Assembly (NCBI GenBank): GCA_031553215.1
Contig: JAVBLW010000003.1
Span: 207,473-271,472, forward strand
Source: JAVBLW01 sp031553215
GTDB taxonomy: Bacteria > Bacillota_I > Bacilli_A > Acholeplasmatales > Anaeroplasmataceae
Direction of reading: 5' to 3'
Length of the DNA: 64,000 nucleotides
Of this stretch, positions 46,901 through 55,684 are shown piece after piece. The notes under the pieces are model-generated. The model was not told the DNA's origin and did no database searches. It saw nothing but the letters and a program-made list of their open reading frames with translations. The translations under genes and the position numbers were made by a program. The first letter of the stretch is position 1, and every line of letters starts with the position of its first letter.

Positions 46901-47904
46901 TGCAGTTGACCTGCATTAGCAACTGTAAATGCTATTGCATTTCTTGTTGGTAAACCTTCTGCATTAACGTTTGCACTTCCATTAGATTTTAAACGATCAC
47001 AAGAAACACCATCAATAGTCTTTGCACTTGCTCCATCTTTTGAACAACCGTTTAATATAGTTAAGAATCCATATCCAAATTCACTTGCAACACTAGCTTC
47101 ATAAGCATTTTCTGCAGTATTAAAGTTTATACTCTTTGATACTTTTACTAACCATTTTGCATAAATAGTTGTTGCTACTGTGATTGTTTTTCCATCAAAA
47201 TCAAATTCTGTTTGACAATCAGCATCTTCATACCATCCTGCAAACATATATCCATCCTTTGTAGGATTATTTTCTGGTTTTGTAGCCTTACTTCCTGCAT
47301 CAATTACTTGTTTAGTAACAACGCTTCCACCTTGTGTATCGTACTCTACATCAAAAGTCGCAACCCATTTTGCATAGATTGTAGTTGCTGCTGTAATTGT
47401 ATCGCTAGTAAAGTTAAACGCTGTTGACTTAGTAGAGTCTTTATACCATCCATCAAAACGATGTCCAGCTTTCGTTGGATCACCAGGTTTAGTAACTTTT
47501 CCACCTTTATCAATAGTTTGTTTAGCTACTGATGAACCACCATCAACATTGAATGTAACTTCGAAAGTTTCAATCCATTTTGCATATAGCGTTGTTGTTG
47601 CTGTGATTGTATCAGTTGAAAAATTAAATTCATTTGTGCATGCACTTTCTTTATACCAACCAAGGAATCTATACTCTGCTCTTGTAGGAGCTGTTGGTGC
47701 AGTGATTTTTGAACCTGATTCAATTTCGTTTTGACTAGATACACTACTTCCACCTTGTGAATCAAATGTAACATTATATTTCGTTACTAACCCAGATGGA
47801 TCGTCATTAGGCTCCTTGTCTTTACCACATGATGTTACAGCAACTAAACATAGTCCCATAACTGCAGTTGATAATACTGTTTTTATTTTCTTACTTTTTT
47901 TCAT
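43987..47904 (-). CDS. pectinesterase lipoprotein with InlB-type repeats
   Basis: This 1305-aa secreted lipoprotein has a signal peptide ending in VTSC. Three InlB/Listeria-Bacteroides repeats (about residues 40-255, each ending in LYAKW or IYAKW) follow. A galactose-binding-like region (260-400), two Ig-like segments (400-590), the pectin methylesterase parallel beta-helix (about 590-900) and a fourth InlB-type repeat (about 965-1030) come next. Two tandem 136-residue units complete it. The esterase has all expected motifs: GVYNEKV, QAEAVMV, GFQDTL, GATDFIFG with catalytic Asp, and GRPWG with Arg. It should remove methyl groups from homogalacturonan at the cell surface. The ATG at 47902-47904 follows AGAGGA. 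Confidence 0.92.
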   Translation of the reverse strand: MKKSKKIKTVLSTAVMGLCLVAVTSCGKDKEPNDDPSGLVTKYNVTFDSQGGSSVSSQNEIESGSKITAPTAPTRAEYRFLGWYKESACTNEFNFSTDTITATTTLYAKWIETFEVTFNVDGGSSVAKQTIDKGGKVTKPGDPTKAGHRFDGWYKDSTKSTAFNFTSDTITAATTIYAKWVATFDVEYDTQGGSVVTKQVIDAGSKATKPENNPTKDGYMFAGWYEDADCQTEFDFDGKTITVATTIYAKWLVKVSKSINFNTAENAYEASVASEFGYGFLTILNGCSKDGASAKTIDGVSCDRLKSNGSANVNAEGLPTRNAIAFTVANAGQLHLWVAAAGTSERTLYLVNSSGETIKSVTLTDSAMYDYTWDLPAGDTYYLYGSNGFNFYRVDITYGASEGVENGFKIETADQTVTFHQGQAFSTRGLQVYSVDTNEVAEILDESEYEVISSNYQANTPGKYTITVKYKDYDPQTYDVIVYEITSLEAYTYSLSSSVSNNWGNGVMSTLNVKQVFATGSAFNSDGLIVYGIGEYNGKTVEFKLDPSFYEVKSTNYNNAVAGTYVIEVEGFGKTTDYEVNVVSTAINKVGDTYKVKVDAGYKGTIGVVEGDYNMFTSVTTALQFIEAANLSATDKVELYVCNGVYNEKVDINIPNLTLIGESATGTVITFNAANGLASPSGVAYGTDASATFAVRESAVNFTAVNITFESQYNTLAKYNALKAITGNTQAEAVMVQSDNAIFYNCIMTGFQDTLQLQGCGRQYFKNCLIVGATDFIFGTNSSALFEQCEIRTIGNGTTDNGGYITAMKGFNKAANTDVTQWGIIFNNCDFTADEAAPVGKTSIGRPWGTNATVVVMNSRLGKHISTAGFTGADKGQRYVTMSGLAPTAAGISFEEYNNTGAGAISTPVVGMTMLTKAEADALLEDFFKAYTLASNGKTFEFAAWTVSLPTVSQEDLLVLPQVYTVTFNTNNGAANTTKEVVINSKLAKPADPIKTGYIFTGWFTDSECTEEFDFDNDVITSTTTLYAGWEEGTKEYGTVDTTWYFNGTAADASKNEYTCTDNTAYQGATGVFTWKGLSIDATVGKFQCRTQGDVQINAGTTISFNVKAGAVVVITSYPGQASYNVNGAEGTTKQLDVNTVNVTEDGTFTIAAFATSYLYSISVTYPEVTPEYGTVDTAWYFNKTEADESKNEYSLDDNTAYQGATGNFSWKGLTIDATTGKFQCRTAGDAQLNAGTTISFNVKAGAVVVITSYPGQASYNVNGAEGTTKQLDINTVNVTEDGTFTIAAFATSYLYSIVVTYPAE
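43997..44616 (-). repeat. tandem duplication in the pectinesterase 3' end
   Basis: The stretch starting at 43997 recurs at 44405, a 408-bp period (136 codons). Over about 210 bases the copies differ at only a handful of positions, mostly silent; the flanking parts of each unit are more divergent. This encodes the two carboxy-terminal modules. Confidence 0.85.
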
Positions 47905-47945
47905 GTTATCCTCTTTTCTTCTCTTTCTTTCAAAATACATATTAA

Positions 47946-47983
47946 ATTATAGTGAAAACGCATACAAAATGCAAGCGTTTTCG
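47946..47983 (-). promoter_or_regulatory. promoter with paired cre-like sites (pectinesterase)
   Basis: TTGCAT (47969-47974), 17-base spacer, TATAAT (47946-47951) on the minus strand. The spacer contains TGAAAACGCATACA (47953-47966 on the plus strand, one mismatch to the cre consensus). TGCAAGCGTTTTCG (47970-47983) overlaps the -35 with two mismatches. The halves GAAAACGC and GCGTTTTC are exact inverted repeats. Confidence 0.72.
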
Positions 47984-48000
47984 CAAAAAAAATTATTTTC

Positions 48001-48024
48001 TTTGTGATACTTTTTCCAGAAAAA
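48001..48024. promoter_or_regulatory. upstream box shared with the SGNH lipoprotein gene (copy B)
   Basis: TTTGTGATACTTTTTCCA followed by GAAAAA, 26 bases upstream of the -35 box. Only two positions differ from the copy at 39753-39776. Confidence 0.45.
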
Positions 48025-48035
48025 GGAATTTTGAT

Positions 48036-48065
48036 AAAAAAAGACTAATCCGAAGATTAGTCTAA
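48036..48065 (-). terminator. terminator of the ilv-leu operon
   Basis: AGACTAATC-TTCG-GATTAGTCT on the minus strand followed by T residues: a nine-bp stem with a stable UUCG loop, directly after ilvB. Confidence 0.9.
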
Positions 48066-48069
48066 TTAA

Positions 48070-49737
48070 TTATTCTAAAATTGTGTCTTCAACGCTCTTA
48101 CCAGCTGGTATCATTGGTAAAACTTTTTCATCAATGTCAATAAGAGAATTGATGATTGTTGGCTTTCTTGATTTCAATGCTTTATCTAACGCGTCACTAA
48201 ATTCTTCTTTAGTTGCAGCTTTGAAATTTTGGATTCCAAAAGCGTCTGCTAGCATATTAAAATCTGGCTTTCTTTCAGATAAAGTAGTTTGTGAATAACG
48301 TTTATCATAGAAATTAGTTTGCCATTGTCTAACCATACCTAATGTTTGATTATTGAATATAATTACTATAACTGGTACTTGATAAGCAGCGATTGTTCCA
48401 AGTTCAACTAGATTCATTCTGAAACATCCATCTCCAGCAATTAGAACTACTTGTTCTTCTGGTTTAGCAATTTGGGCTCCAATTGAAGCTCCAAGTCCGT
48501 ATCCCATAGTACCTAAACCACCAGATGTAATTAACTTTCTTGGATAATCATATTTATAGAATTGACTTGCCCATAATTGATGTTGACCAACTTCAGTTGC
48601 AATAATTGCTTTACCATCTGTAAGTCGATAGATTTCTTCCATAATATATCTAGGACGTAATTTGTCAAGTGGACGGTAATCATATTTGTATTTACCTTTC
48701 CATTCAGCTACAGTTTCATTCCATTCATCCTTAGCTCTTGAATTAACTAGAGGCATTAATTTTGTTAAAGCTTCTTTTAAGTCACCAATAATTCCTTGAT
48801 GTACTGGTACATTTTTACCAATTTCTGCGGCATCTACGTCAATTTGGATAACGCGAGCATTTGGACAAAATCTTTCGATATCTCCCGCAACTCGGTCAGA
48901 AAATCTTGCACCTAGAGCAATTAAGCAATCACAGTCTCTAGCGCAGAAATTAGATGTTAAATTTCCATGCATACCAATTAATCCCGTTGCAAGTTCATGT
49001 GAACCAGGGAAAGCTCCTAAACCCATCATAGATGAAGCAACTGGAGCATTAATTTTTTCTGCTAGTTCTTTTAATTCAGCATAAGCCTTAGAAATAATAA
49101 CTCCACCACCCATATAAATAAATGGCTTTTTGGATTCATTTATAATTAGAGCAGCATTTTCAAAAGAACTATCTTTAAAGTTATGTGTTTGTTTTGTTAT
49201 CTTTTTAGGATCTTTTTTATTGTATTCAACATTTTGTGCAGTTGCATTTTTTGTTATATCAATTAAAACTGGTCCTGGTCTTCCGTCTTGTGCTATAAAG
49301 AAAGCTTCTCTTATTACATCAGCAAGTTCATTAGCGTCTGTAACAAAATAATTATGTTTAGTTATTGGCATCGTAATACCGGTAATGTCTACTTCTTGGA
49401 AACTGTCTTTACCAATTAAAGAAGCTCCAACATTTCCTGTAATAGCAACCATAGGAATTGAATCCATATAAGCTGTTGCGATTCCAGTAACTAGATTAGT
49501 AGCACCTGGTCCAGAAGTTGCTAAAACGACTCCTACTTTACCAGTTGCACGAGCATATCCATCTGCCGCATGAGCAGCTCCTTGTTCATGGGCTGTTAAA
49601 ATATGAGTGATTCGATCAGAATTCTTATATAGTGCATCATAAATATTTAAGACTGCCCCACCTGGGTATCCAAATATTGTATCTACACCTTGTTCTAACA
49701 AACACTCGATTATTAGTTGCGAACCATTAATTTTCAT
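48070..49737 (-). CDS. ilvB: acetolactate synthase large subunit
   Basis: This 555-aa ThDP enzyme makes acetolactate or acetohydroxybutyrate. Landmarks are FGYPGGAVLNIYDAL, HEQGAAHAADGYARATGKVGV with the catalytic Glu, MIALGARFSDR-type LIALGARFSDRVAGD, GLGTMGYGLGASIGAQ, and the ThDP-binding GDGCFRMNLVELGTI...IIFNN. It is the last gene of the operon, six genes and about 9 kb away from the regulatory subunit ilvN, an uncommon separation. Confidence 0.96.
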   Translation of the reverse strand: MKINGSQLIIECLLEQGVDTIFGYPGGAVLNIYDALYKNSDRITHILTAHEQGAAHAADGYARATGKVGVVLATSGPGATNLVTGIATAYMDSIPMVAITGNVGASLIGKDSFQEVDITGITMPITKHNYFVTDANELADVIREAFFIAQDGRPGPVLIDITKNATAQNVEYNKKDPKKITKQTHNFKDSSFENAALIINESKKPFIYMGGGVIISKAYAELKELAEKINAPVASSMMGLGAFPGSHELATGLIGMHGNLTSNFCARDCDCLIALGARFSDRVAGDIERFCPNARVIQIDVDAAEIGKNVPVHQGIIGDLKEALTKLMPLVNSRAKDEWNETVAEWKGKYKYDYRPLDKLRPRYIMEEIYRLTDGKAIIATEVGQHQLWASQFYKYDYPRKLITSGGLGTMGYGLGASIGAQIAKPEEQVVLIAGDGCFRMNLVELGTIAAYQVPVIVIIFNNQTLGMVRQWQTNFYDKRYSQTTLSERKPDFNMLADAFGIQNFKAATKEEFSDALDKALKSRKPTIINSLIDIDEKVLPMIPAGKSVEDTILE

Positions 49738-49742
49738 AATAT

Positions 49743-51404
49743 CTACTCCTTAAATATTGCACCTGTATTAGCAGATGTAACTTGTTTTGCATATCTTGCT
49801 AAATAACCTTTTTTTACTTTTGGTTCTGGTTTTACCCAGTTAGCTTTACGCTTAGCGATAACTTCGTCGCTTACTAATAAATCGATAGTACATTTGTGCA
49901 TATCAATACTTATCATATCTCCATTTTCAACAAATGCTATTAATCCACCTTCAGCTGCTTCAGGACTTACGTGTCCAATTGAAGCTCCACGAGTTGCTCC
50001 ACTAAATCTTCCATCAGTGATTAAAGCAACGTCCTTATCAAGTCCCATACCTGCTAAAGAGGCTGTTGGAGCAAGCATTTCTCTCATACCTGGTCCACCT
50101 TTAGGTCCTTCATAACGAATTACTACTACATCACCTTTTACTATTTTTCCACCATTGATTGCTTCAGTAACTTCTTCTTCAGAATTAAATACTTTTGCTG
50201 GTCCTTTATGAACTAGCATTTCTTTGGCTACCGCACTACGTTTAACAACGCAACTATCAACAGCTAAATTTCCTTTTAATACTGCAATACCACCAGTTTC
50301 TGTATATGGATTTTCTAAAGGTCTAATAACATTTGTATCTTTATTGATAGCAAATTTAATATTATCCTTTATCTTCATACCTGTAACAGTCATTAGGTCA
50401 GTATTTAATAAATTTTTCTTAGTAAGTTCCTTCATTACTGCTTGAACTCCACCAGCATTATATAAATCTTCCATATGTGTAGGTCCAGCCGGAGCTAGAT
50501 GACATAAATTAGGAGTTCTTGAACTAATTTCATTAGCTAAGTCTAAATTAATGCTTACTCCAGCTTCATGTGCTAAAGCTGGTAAATGTAGCATTGTATT
50601 TGTACTACATCCTAATGCCATATCTACAGTTAAAGAATTTACGAATGCTTCATATGTTAAGATATCATTAATTTTGATATCCTTTTCTAACATTTCCATT
50701 ACTTGGATACCAGCTTGCTTAGCAAGTCTGATACGTTCAGCATATACAGCTGGAATTGTACCATTTCCAGGTAAACCAATTCCTAAAACTTCCATCATAC
50801 AGTTCATAGAGTTTGCAGTATACATACCTGAACAAGATCCACATCCTGGACATGCATTATTTTCATATTCTTTTAATTCATCTTCAGTTATTTTTCCAGC
50901 ATTAAATGCTCCAACAGCTTCAAATGTTACAGAAAGATTTGATTTTTTTCCAGCAACATTTCCAGCAAGCATTGGTCCACCTGAAACAACAACTGTAGGT
51001 AAATTCATACGTGATGCACCCATTACCATTCCTGGAACGATTTTATCACAGTTAGGAACTAATACAAGGGCATCAAATTGATGAGCTGTTGCCATACATT
51101 CAATTGAGTCAGCAATTAATTCTCTTGTAACAAGTGAATATCTCATTCCTTCATGTCCCATAGCAATTCCATCGCAGACTCCAATTGCAGGAACTTCAAT
51201 TGGAGTTCCACCAGCCATTCTAACTCCAGCCTTAACAGCTTCAGTTATTTTATCTAGTAATATGTGTCCCGGAACGATTTCACTTTTAGCAGAAATAATA
51301 CCAATCAATGGTTGATCTATTTCTCTATCAGTTAAACCTACAGCCTTTAACAAAGAACGTTGTGGGGTTCTTCCTGGACCTTTTTTCATATTATCACTTT
51401 TCAT
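49743..51404 (-). CDS. ilvD: dihydroxy-acid dehydratase
   Basis: This 553-aa Fe-S dehydratase has the IlvD/Edd family marks: GVCDGIAMGHEGMRYSL, PNCDKIVPGM, ENNACPGCGSCSGMYTANSMN with cluster cysteines, LGCSTNTMLHLPA, RYEGPKGGPGMREML and LITDGRFSGATRGASIGHVSPEA. It forms 2-keto acids for Val and Ile. It lies 5 bases before ilvB. Confidence 0.96.
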   Translation of the reverse strand: MKSDNMKKGPGRTPQRSLLKAVGLTDREIDQPLIGIISAKSEIVPGHILLDKITEAVKAGVRMAGGTPIEVPAIGVCDGIAMGHEGMRYSLVTRELIADSIECMATAHQFDALVLVPNCDKIVPGMVMGASRMNLPTVVVSGGPMLAGNVAGKKSNLSVTFEAVGAFNAGKITEDELKEYENNACPGCGSCSGMYTANSMNCMMEVLGIGLPGNGTIPAVYAERIRLAKQAGIQVMEMLEKDIKINDILTYEAFVNSLTVDMALGCSTNTMLHLPALAHEAGVSINLDLANEISSRTPNLCHLAPAGPTHMEDLYNAGGVQAVMKELTKKNLLNTDLMTVTGMKIKDNIKFAINKDTNVIRPLENPYTETGGIAVLKGNLAVDSCVVKRSAVAKEMLVHKGPAKVFNSEEEVTEAINGGKIVKGDVVVIRYEGPKGGPGMREMLAPTASLAGMGLDKDVALITDGRFSGATRGASIGHVSPEAAEGGLIAFVENGDMISIDMHKCTIDLLVSDEVIAKRKANWVKPEPKVKKGYLARYAKQVTSANTGAIFKE

Positions 51405-51417
51405 AATAACACCCTTG

Positions 51418-51438
51418 AATATAACATAAAGTTATATT
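51418..51438 (-). repeat. intercistronic stem-loop leuB-ilvD
   Basis: AATATAAC and GTTATATT, 8-bp stem in the 47-base gap, without a T-tract. Confidence 0.5.
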
Positions 51439-51451
51439 TTCCTTTCTAAAA

Positions 51452-52534
51452 TTATTTTATCGCGTTAACGATTAAGTCTCCCATTTCTTTTGTACCAACT
51501 TGAGTCATACCAGCACTCATGATATCTCCAGTACGGTAGTTAGCATCTAGAACACTCATAACAGCATCATCAATAGCTTTTGCTTCTTTTTCCATATTAA
51601 ATGAGAATCTAAACATCATTGATAATGATAAAATTGTTGCAATAGGATTTGCTAAATTTTTACCAGCGATATCTGGAGCAGAACCATGGATTGGTTCATA
51701 TAAACCTAATTTTCCGTCTCCTAATGAAGCTGAAGCAAGCATTCCGATTGATCCAGTTACTCTTGAAGCTTCATCACTTAAGATATCACCAAAGATGTTT
51801 GATGTAATAATAACATCAAATTGACGTGGATTTCCAATCAATTGCATAGCAGCATTATCAACATATTGATAAGTCACTTCTAATTCAGGATAATCTTTTA
51901 CTACTCTAGCAGCAACAGCTCTCCATAATCTTGAAGATTCAAGTACGTTTGCTTTATCAACAACACATACTTTCTTTCCTCTCTTCATAGCAGCTTCAAA
52001 TCCTACACGTAAGATTCTTTCAATTTCAAACACTGAATATTTTTCTTCATCTGAAGCATAAGTTAAAGAATCATCTTCTTTATTAACAACTTTCTTCTTT
52101 TCACCGAAATACATACCACCAGTTAATTCACGTACAATTAAAATGTCTAATGAATCACCAATTACAGATTCTTTTAAAGGTGATGCAAACTTTAATTGAG
52201 GATATAAAACTGCAGGACGTAAGTTAGCAAATAATTTTAATGCACCACGAATTCCTAGTAATCCTTTTTCAGGACGATCTCCATTAGGAAGGTTATCCCA
52301 TTTAGGCCCACCAACAGCTCCTAATAATACTGCATCGCTTTTTAAACAAGCATCAATTGTATCTTGAGGAAGAGAAACACCATCCATATCAATAGCGATT
52401 CCACCCATTCTTTTTTCAGTTATATTGAATTTGTGTCCATAAACACTTCCAATTTTATCTAAAACTTTAACAGCTTCTCTAACAATATCTGGTCCGATTC
52501 CATCACCAGGTAATGTAACTAAATTAAATTCCAT
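51452..52534 (-). CDS. leuB: 3-isopropylmalate dehydrogenase
   Basis: This 360-aa beta-decarboxylating dehydrogenase has TLPGDGIGPDIVREAVKVL, LLGAVGGPKW, FANLRPAVLYPQL, IVRELTGGMYFGEKK, VVDKANVLESSRLWR, ITSNIFGDILSDEAS and LYEPIHGSAPDIAG. In leucine synthesis it oxidises 3-isopropylmalate; in the citramalate route it can also act on 3-methylmalate, which fits cimA upstream. Confidence 0.96.
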   Translation of the reverse strand: MEFNLVTLPGDGIGPDIVREAVKVLDKIGSVYGHKFNITEKRMGGIAIDMDGVSLPQDTIDACLKSDAVLLGAVGGPKWDNLPNGDRPEKGLLGIRGALKLFANLRPAVLYPQLKFASPLKESVIGDSLDILIVRELTGGMYFGEKKKVVNKEDDSLTYASDEEKYSVFEIERILRVGFEAAMKRGKKVCVVDKANVLESSRLWRAVAARVVKDYPELEVTYQYVDNAAMQLIGNPRQFDVIITSNIFGDILSDEASRVTGSIGMLASASLGDGKLGLYEPIHGSAPDIAGKNLANPIATILSLSMMFRFSFNMEKEAKAIDDAVMSVLDANYRTGDIMSAGMTQVGTKEMGDLIVNAIK

Positions 52535-52578
52535 ATTATTTTTCTCCTACTATTCACACATGATATTTTATAGACTTA

Positions 52579-52602
52579 TAGCAATGGCTTAAACCATTGC
52601 TA
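52579..52602 (-). repeat. intercistronic stem-loop leuD-leuB
   Basis: TAGCAATGG and CCATTGCTA are perfect 9-base arms around a 6-base loop, followed by no T-tract. Confidence 0.6.
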
Positions 52603-52609
52603 ATAATCA

Positions 52610-53116
52610 TTACTTTTGCTTAATATAATTTACTAGCCCATTTGTAGCAATAATTTTTTGCATAAATTCTGGGAATGGTTCACCTTGATAAGATTTACCA
52701 GTAGTTTCATTAGTGATAACACCTGTATCAAAATTAACTGATACAATGTCTCCTTCACTAATACCATCAACTGCTTCATCGCATTCTACGATAGGAAGAC
52801 CAATATTAATAGCATTACGATAGAAAATTCTAGCGAATGTTCTAGCAATAACACATGATACTCCACATTCTTTTATAGCGATTGGAGCATGTTCACGACT
52901 TGATCCACATCCAAAGTTTTTATCAGCAACAATAATATCACCAACACTTACTCTTTTTGCGAATACAGGTAAACCTGCATTAATATCTTGCATACTATCT
53001 TCCATACAGTGACTTGCTAATTCTTTTGGATCAGAAGTATTCAAGAAACGTGCTGGAATAATTACGTCTGTATCTATATTTTCTCCGTAACGGAAAACTC
53101 TACCTTTTGCGTTCAT
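52610..53116 (-). CDS. leuD: isopropylmalate/citramalate isomerase small subunit
   Basis: This 168-aa swivel-domain subunit of the LeuCD aconitase-type isomerase has FRYGENIDTDVIIPARFLNT, the substrate loop NFGCGSSREHAPIA, and ARIFYRNAINIGLPI. The short archaeal/clostridial-like form is typical of LeuD that works with a LeuC of about 420 aa, as here. It starts 4 bases after leuC. Confidence 0.96.
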   Translation of the reverse strand: MNAKGRVFRYGENIDTDVIIPARFLNTSDPKELASHCMEDSMQDINAGLPVFAKRVSVGDIIVADKNFGCGSSREHAPIAIKECGVSCVIARTFARIFYRNAINIGLPIVECDEAVDGISEGDIVSVNFDTGVITNETTGKSYQGEPFPEFMQKIIATNGLVNYIKQK

Positions 53117-53120
53117 ATTA

Positions 53121-54392
53121 TTATGCCTCCAAGCTTTCTGGATTAGTAATATATCCTGTTAATGCAGATGCTGCCGCAACTGCTGGACTTGCTAAATAAA
53201 CTTCTGATTTAACATGTCCCATACGTCCTACGAAATTACGGTTAGTAGTTGAAATAGCTCTTTCACCAGCCGCAAGGATTCCCATATGTCCTCCTAAACA
53301 TGGCCCACATGTTGGAGTTGAGAATACACATCCTGCTGTTACTAAATCTTCAATAATTCCTTCAACTAATGCTTGTAAATAGATTTTTTGTGTTCCTGGG
53401 AAAACAATAACTCTAATTCCTTTTGCAACTTGTTTACCTTTTAAGATATCACGAGCAATACGTAAATCTTCCATACGTCCATTTGTACAAGATCCTATTA
53501 CAACTTGATCAATCTTAACTTCTTTAGCTCCGATTTCATCAATTGTTTTAGTATTTTCTGGTAAATGAGGGAATGCAACAGTTGGTCTAACTTTTGCTAA
53601 ATCAATTGTATAAACTTCATCATAAACAGCATCTTCATCAGCTACATAAGCAACTGGAGTCTTTTTGCTGTGTTTTTTACAAAATTCTAAAGTTTGTTCA
53701 TCAACTGGGAAAATTCCATTTTTAGCTCCTGCTTCAATAGCCATATTAGCCATTGATAAACGAGAATCCATTGATAAGTTTTTAATTCCATCTCCAACAA
53801 ATTCCATTGATTTATATAAAGCTCCGTCTACACCGATCATACCGATAATGTGTAATATAACGTCTTTACCTGAAACGTGTTTAGAAGGTTTTCCAGTTAA
53901 AACAAATTTTAAAGCTGAAGGCACTTTGAACCAAGCTTTACCTGTAGCCATACCAGCTGCCATATCTGTACTTCCTACTCCTGTAGAGAAAGCTCCTAAA
54001 GCTCCATATGTACAAGTATGAGAGTCAGCACCAATTACTACATCTCCACTTACTACTAATCCTTTTTCAGGGATTAAAGCATGTTCAATACCCATTTGTC
54101 CTACTTCAAAATAATTAGTGATTTCTTTTTCAAGAGCAAATTCTCTAATATATTTGCATTGTTCAGCAGCTTTAATATCTTTATTTGGTGTAAAGTGATC
54201 TGGTACGATAGCAATTTTATCTTTATCAAATACTTGGTCAACACCAATTTTTTTAAATTCTGTAACTGCAACTGGTGAAGTGATGTCATTTCCTAGAACT
54301 AAATCAAGATTAGCCTCGATTAATTGTCCAGCTTTTACGCTATCAAGTCCAGCATGAGCAGCTAAGATTTTTTGTGTCATAGTCATTCCCAT
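53121..54392 (-). CDS. leuC: isopropylmalate/citramalate isomerase large subunit
   Basis: This 423-aa Fe-S subunit begins MGMTMTQKILAAHAGL, a usual start for this LeuC subgroup. Cluster cysteines lie in VVIGSCTNGRMEDL and FSTPTCGPCLGG; also present are GDVVIGADSHTCTYGALG and TEFKKIGVDQVFD. It isomerises 2-isopropylmalate, and probably citramalate in the pathway led by CimA. It is the first gene after the inserted tnpB element; the start has only a weak CGGAA site, with ATG at 54378-54380 as alternative. Confidence 0.95.
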   Translation of the reverse strand: MGMTMTQKILAAHAGLDSVKAGQLIEANLDLVLGNDITSPVAVTEFKKIGVDQVFDKDKIAIVPDHFTPNKDIKAAEQCKYIREFALEKEITNYFEVGQMGIEHALIPEKGLVVSGDVVIGADSHTCTYGALGAFSTGVGSTDMAAGMATGKAWFKVPSALKFVLTGKPSKHVSGKDVILHIIGMIGVDGALYKSMEFVGDGIKNLSMDSRLSMANMAIEAGAKNGIFPVDEQTLEFCKKHSKKTPVAYVADEDAVYDEVYTIDLAKVRPTVAFPHLPENTKTIDEIGAKEVKIDQVVIGSCTNGRMEDLRIARDILKGKQVAKGIRVIVFPGTQKIYLQALVEGIIEDLVTAGCVFSTPTCGPCLGGHMGILAAGERAISTTNRNFVGRMGHVKSEVYLASPAVAAASALTGYITNPESLEA

Positions 54393-54399
54393 GTTTTAC

Positions 54400-54562
54400 A
54401 TTCCGTTATCAAAAATCTAATAAATCTACTAAATCTTTGTTCATTCCCTATTCAACGTATTTCCTTTCATATATTTCTATACTACTAGGTTTCATCAATA
54501 CTCCAAGGGCTTAAATTCCCATATAACGAATGGTACATATTTATATAACTAGTTTCAGTTAA
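54400..54562 (-). ncRNA. candidate tnpB-associated omega RNA / right end of IS605-family element
   Basis: Directly after the tnpB stop the minus strand has a TTTATATAA...TTATATAAA stem (about 54541-54572). GGGAATTTAAGCCC and a segment ending GAAATACGTTGAAT near 54446 follow. TnpB guide RNAs normally derive from this 3' flank, ending at the element's right end, so the leuC leader just beyond would be the present guide. The boundary and RNA are inferred from position and structure, not shown. Confidence 0.4.
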
Positions 54563-55684
54563 TTATATAAATTGATAGTTTTTTAGATTAATACTAGCAT
54601 TTAAATCTCTATCTATTTCTTTATTACATATTTCACATTTATATGTTCTTTCTGATAGTGATAATATTGTTTTCTTATTACCACAACAGCTACATATTTT
54701 ACTTGATGCATAATATTTATCTACAGTCTTAAATTCGATTCCATTTAATTCACATTTATATTTAAGTATCATTTTAAATCTATACATACTTATATTTTGA
54801 ATTAAACGAGCTAAATACTTATCAGTTTTCATCTTTTTAATGTCTAATTCTTCCATTACTATTCTACTAGGTTTGGTTTTCACTATAGTAGAGGTTGCTT
54901 GATGAAGTTGATTTAATCTGATATTTTTTAATCTTCGTTCTATGAGTCTTTTTTCTTTCAAAGACTTTTCGATGTTTTTAGTTTTGATAAACTCCTTTCC
55001 TTTTTTATTCATTTCAAATTTTTTTGAGATTTGTCTAGCAACTCTCTTTTTCTTTTTCTCTAGTTTCTTTACAACTAGAGTTTTATTAATATTAGGAACT
55101 ATATAACCATTACTACAAGTAGCTAGATTCTTTATTCCTACATCAATACCTATTACTTCATTGGTTAATTCTTCAGTTGACGGCCCTTTAACATAGCCTA
55201 TAGATAAGTACCAGTATTTACCATCAAATGATATTCTAGGATTAGTATAATGTGTATCTAAATTTATTTGATTGGGTTTTATTTTAATCCAACCAACTTT
55301 TTCGATTAATACAGAGTCTTCTTTAAATTTAATCTTATAATCATCATTATAGAAAGATTCCTTACATTTACCTTTTTTCTTAAATCTTGGTTTATCTAAG
55401 ATTCCTTTAAAGAAACTTATATATGCCTTACAAGCATCTTTAACCGCTTGTTTAGCTACATTGTTTGATACTTCAGATAGCCATTTATAATCATCAGTTT
55501 GTTTTAATAATGTTATTTGTTTTCTAATATCATTATCTTTTATAAATGATTTACCTTGTTTATAATTTTCCTCTTGTAAGGCTAAGGTGTAATTATATAT
55601 AAATCTTGATGTTCCACATGATTTATATAATTTAATGATTTGTTCAGGGGTTGGATATAGTCTGATCTTTTTACTTAGAATCAT
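54563..55684 (-). CDS. tnpB: IS200/IS605-family TnpB RNA-guided nuclease
   Basis: This 373-aa TnpB/OrfB protein looks intact. It has the amino-terminal helix-turn-helix region KKIRLYPTPEQIIKLYKSCG, RuvC-I GIDVGIKN with Asp near residue 181, RuvC-II IVMEELD, a four-Cys zinc finger (CSCCG...CEIC) and RuvC-III DRDLNAS. These nucleases cut DNA next to a transposon-associated motif under omega-RNA guidance. No tnpA lies beside it. It is inserted, in the same orientation, between cimA and leuC. Start ATG 55682-55684 follows AAGGAT; a TTG one codon earlier also reads in frame. Confidence 0.93.
   Translation of the reverse strand: MILSKKIRLYPTPEQIIKLYKSCGTSRFIYNYTLALQEENYKQGKSFIKDNDIRKQITLLKQTDDYKWLSEVSNNVAKQAVKDACKAYISFFKGILDKPRFKKKGKCKESFYNDDYKIKFKEDSVLIEKVGWIKIKPNQINLDTHYTNPRISFDGKYWYLSIGYVKGPSTEELTNEVIGIDVGIKNLATCSNGYIVPNINKTLVVKKLEKKKKRVARQISKKFEMNKKGKEFIKTKNIEKSLKEKRLIERRLKNIRLNQLHQATSTIVKTKPSRIVMEELDIKKMKTDKYLARLIQNISMYRFKMILKYKCELNGIEFKTVDKYYASSKICSCCGNKKTILSLSERTYKCEICNKEIDRDLNASINLKNYQFI

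Noticed and set aside
47526..47774. 82-codon minus-strand ORF within the pectinesterase gene
   Set aside because: It is an out-of-frame shadow of the InlB repeats with low-complexity composition.
54101..54289. 62-codon minus-strand ORF within leuC
   Set aside because: It is a shadow in another frame of a well-conserved gene, with Lys/Leu-rich low-complexity composition.
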